Source: Symbiodinium natans (lineage: Eukaryota > Sar > Dinophyceae > Suessiales > Symbiodiniaceae). Taken from it: a stretch of 12,500 bases of DNA. Shown piece by piece: positions 12,141-12,500 of this stretch (positions within the stretch are counted from its first letter, which is position 1; each line of letters begins with the position of its first letter). The notes below the pieces were generated by a model. It saw nothing but the letters and a program-made list of their open reading frames with translations, did not search any database and had not been told where the DNA came from. The stretch lies in the NCBI GenBank assembly GCA_905221605.1, contig CAJNDS010002190.1:798338-810837 (forward strand), read 5' to 3'. The position numbers and the translations under genes are program-made.

Positions 12141-12368
12141 GGTTGCTGAACTTCCATTGGCTTTGTGTAGGGTCGGGGTGTGGTAGCCAAGGTAACCCGT
12201 ATGACACGTCTTGTAACCTAACCGGGTTCTACTTGCATCAGCGAGTGAGTTCTAAGGACTCGGGTGAGTCGGGGGACTTGACAAGTAATTTTCAAGTAGG
12301 GTCATGCAGTAGCATCACCCCATTGGGGCTCTACTTTGCGCTCCAAACACCCCACATTCGGTGACCCC
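12141..12368. other. Unique segment, no supported gene
   Basis: Mixed-composition sequence with a chance 73-codon open frame from 12143, without codon bias. It contains repeated gggtgagtcggggg/gagtgagttc motifs only. Confidence 0.5.
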
Positions 12369-12482
12369 ACAAACCCTAGACCCAAGACCCAAAGCCCTAA
12401 ACCCTATACCCTGAACCCCAAACCCTGAAGCTAAACCCATAACCCTAAACCGAAAGCCCCAAACCCTGAACCCTAAACCCCC
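12369..12482. repeat. CCCTAAA array, strongly degenerate
   Basis: Units ccctaga, cccaaga, ccctata, ccctgaa, ccccaaa and one or two exact ones, up to the window end. Confidence 0.9.
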
Positions 12483-12500
12483 TGAAGGGATGTTGGGTTC

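Overview
The window reads as nuclear DNA of a eukaryote whose telomere-type repeat is TTTAGGG/CCCTAAA, the plant, green-algal, chromerid and dinoflagellate type. There is no bacterial or viral gene order, no operon, no long intact ORF, and I found no convincing rRNA or tRNA. The GC-rich third codon positions of the exon-like islands and the apparent use of both GT and GC 5' splice sites make me favour a dinoflagellate (Symbiodiniaceae-like). This is an inference with moderate confidence.

Layout. 1-1640: short CCCTAAA and TTTAGGG arrays alternate with unique islands that look like small exons on the + strand. 1640-2105: GC-rich sequence with short duplications. 2106-2992: an 887-base, almost pure C/T tract bordered on its left by an 11-bp perfect palindrome. 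2993-5320: unique sequence with several degenerate local duplications (98, 90, 55 and 19 bp units) and one open region with a GTAAGT site. 5320-6290: AT-richer sequence with hairpins and weak telomere-like patches. 6290-12500: dense arrays, including a 9-bp variant (27 units) and a 7-bp variant (CCCTCAA, 23 units), homopolymer runs, small MITE-like inverted-repeat elements, and more exon-like islands.

The most interesting pattern is orientation. Between about 6290 and 9950, six of the exon-like islands have a C-strand array (CCCTAAA) on the left and a G-strand array (TTTAGGG) on the right. The island edges carry splice-like signals: pyrimidine-rich sequence ending in AG before, and GTTTAGG or GTTTxxG directly after. 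Read as introns, most intervening segments therefore begin with TTTAGGG units and end with CCCTAAA units plus a 6-32 base tail ending in AG. Such an RNA could fold back on itself and bring the two splice sites together. Reading phases can be made to agree across 6735-6832, 7550-7601, 8152-8235 and 8619-8679, and on through 9687-9756, 9952-10024 and 10387-10413. I do not recognise the encoded protein. Open frames this short are common by chance, so every exon call is tentative. Most long ORFs in the window (the C/T tract, the 9-bp repeat) are low-complexity artefacts.
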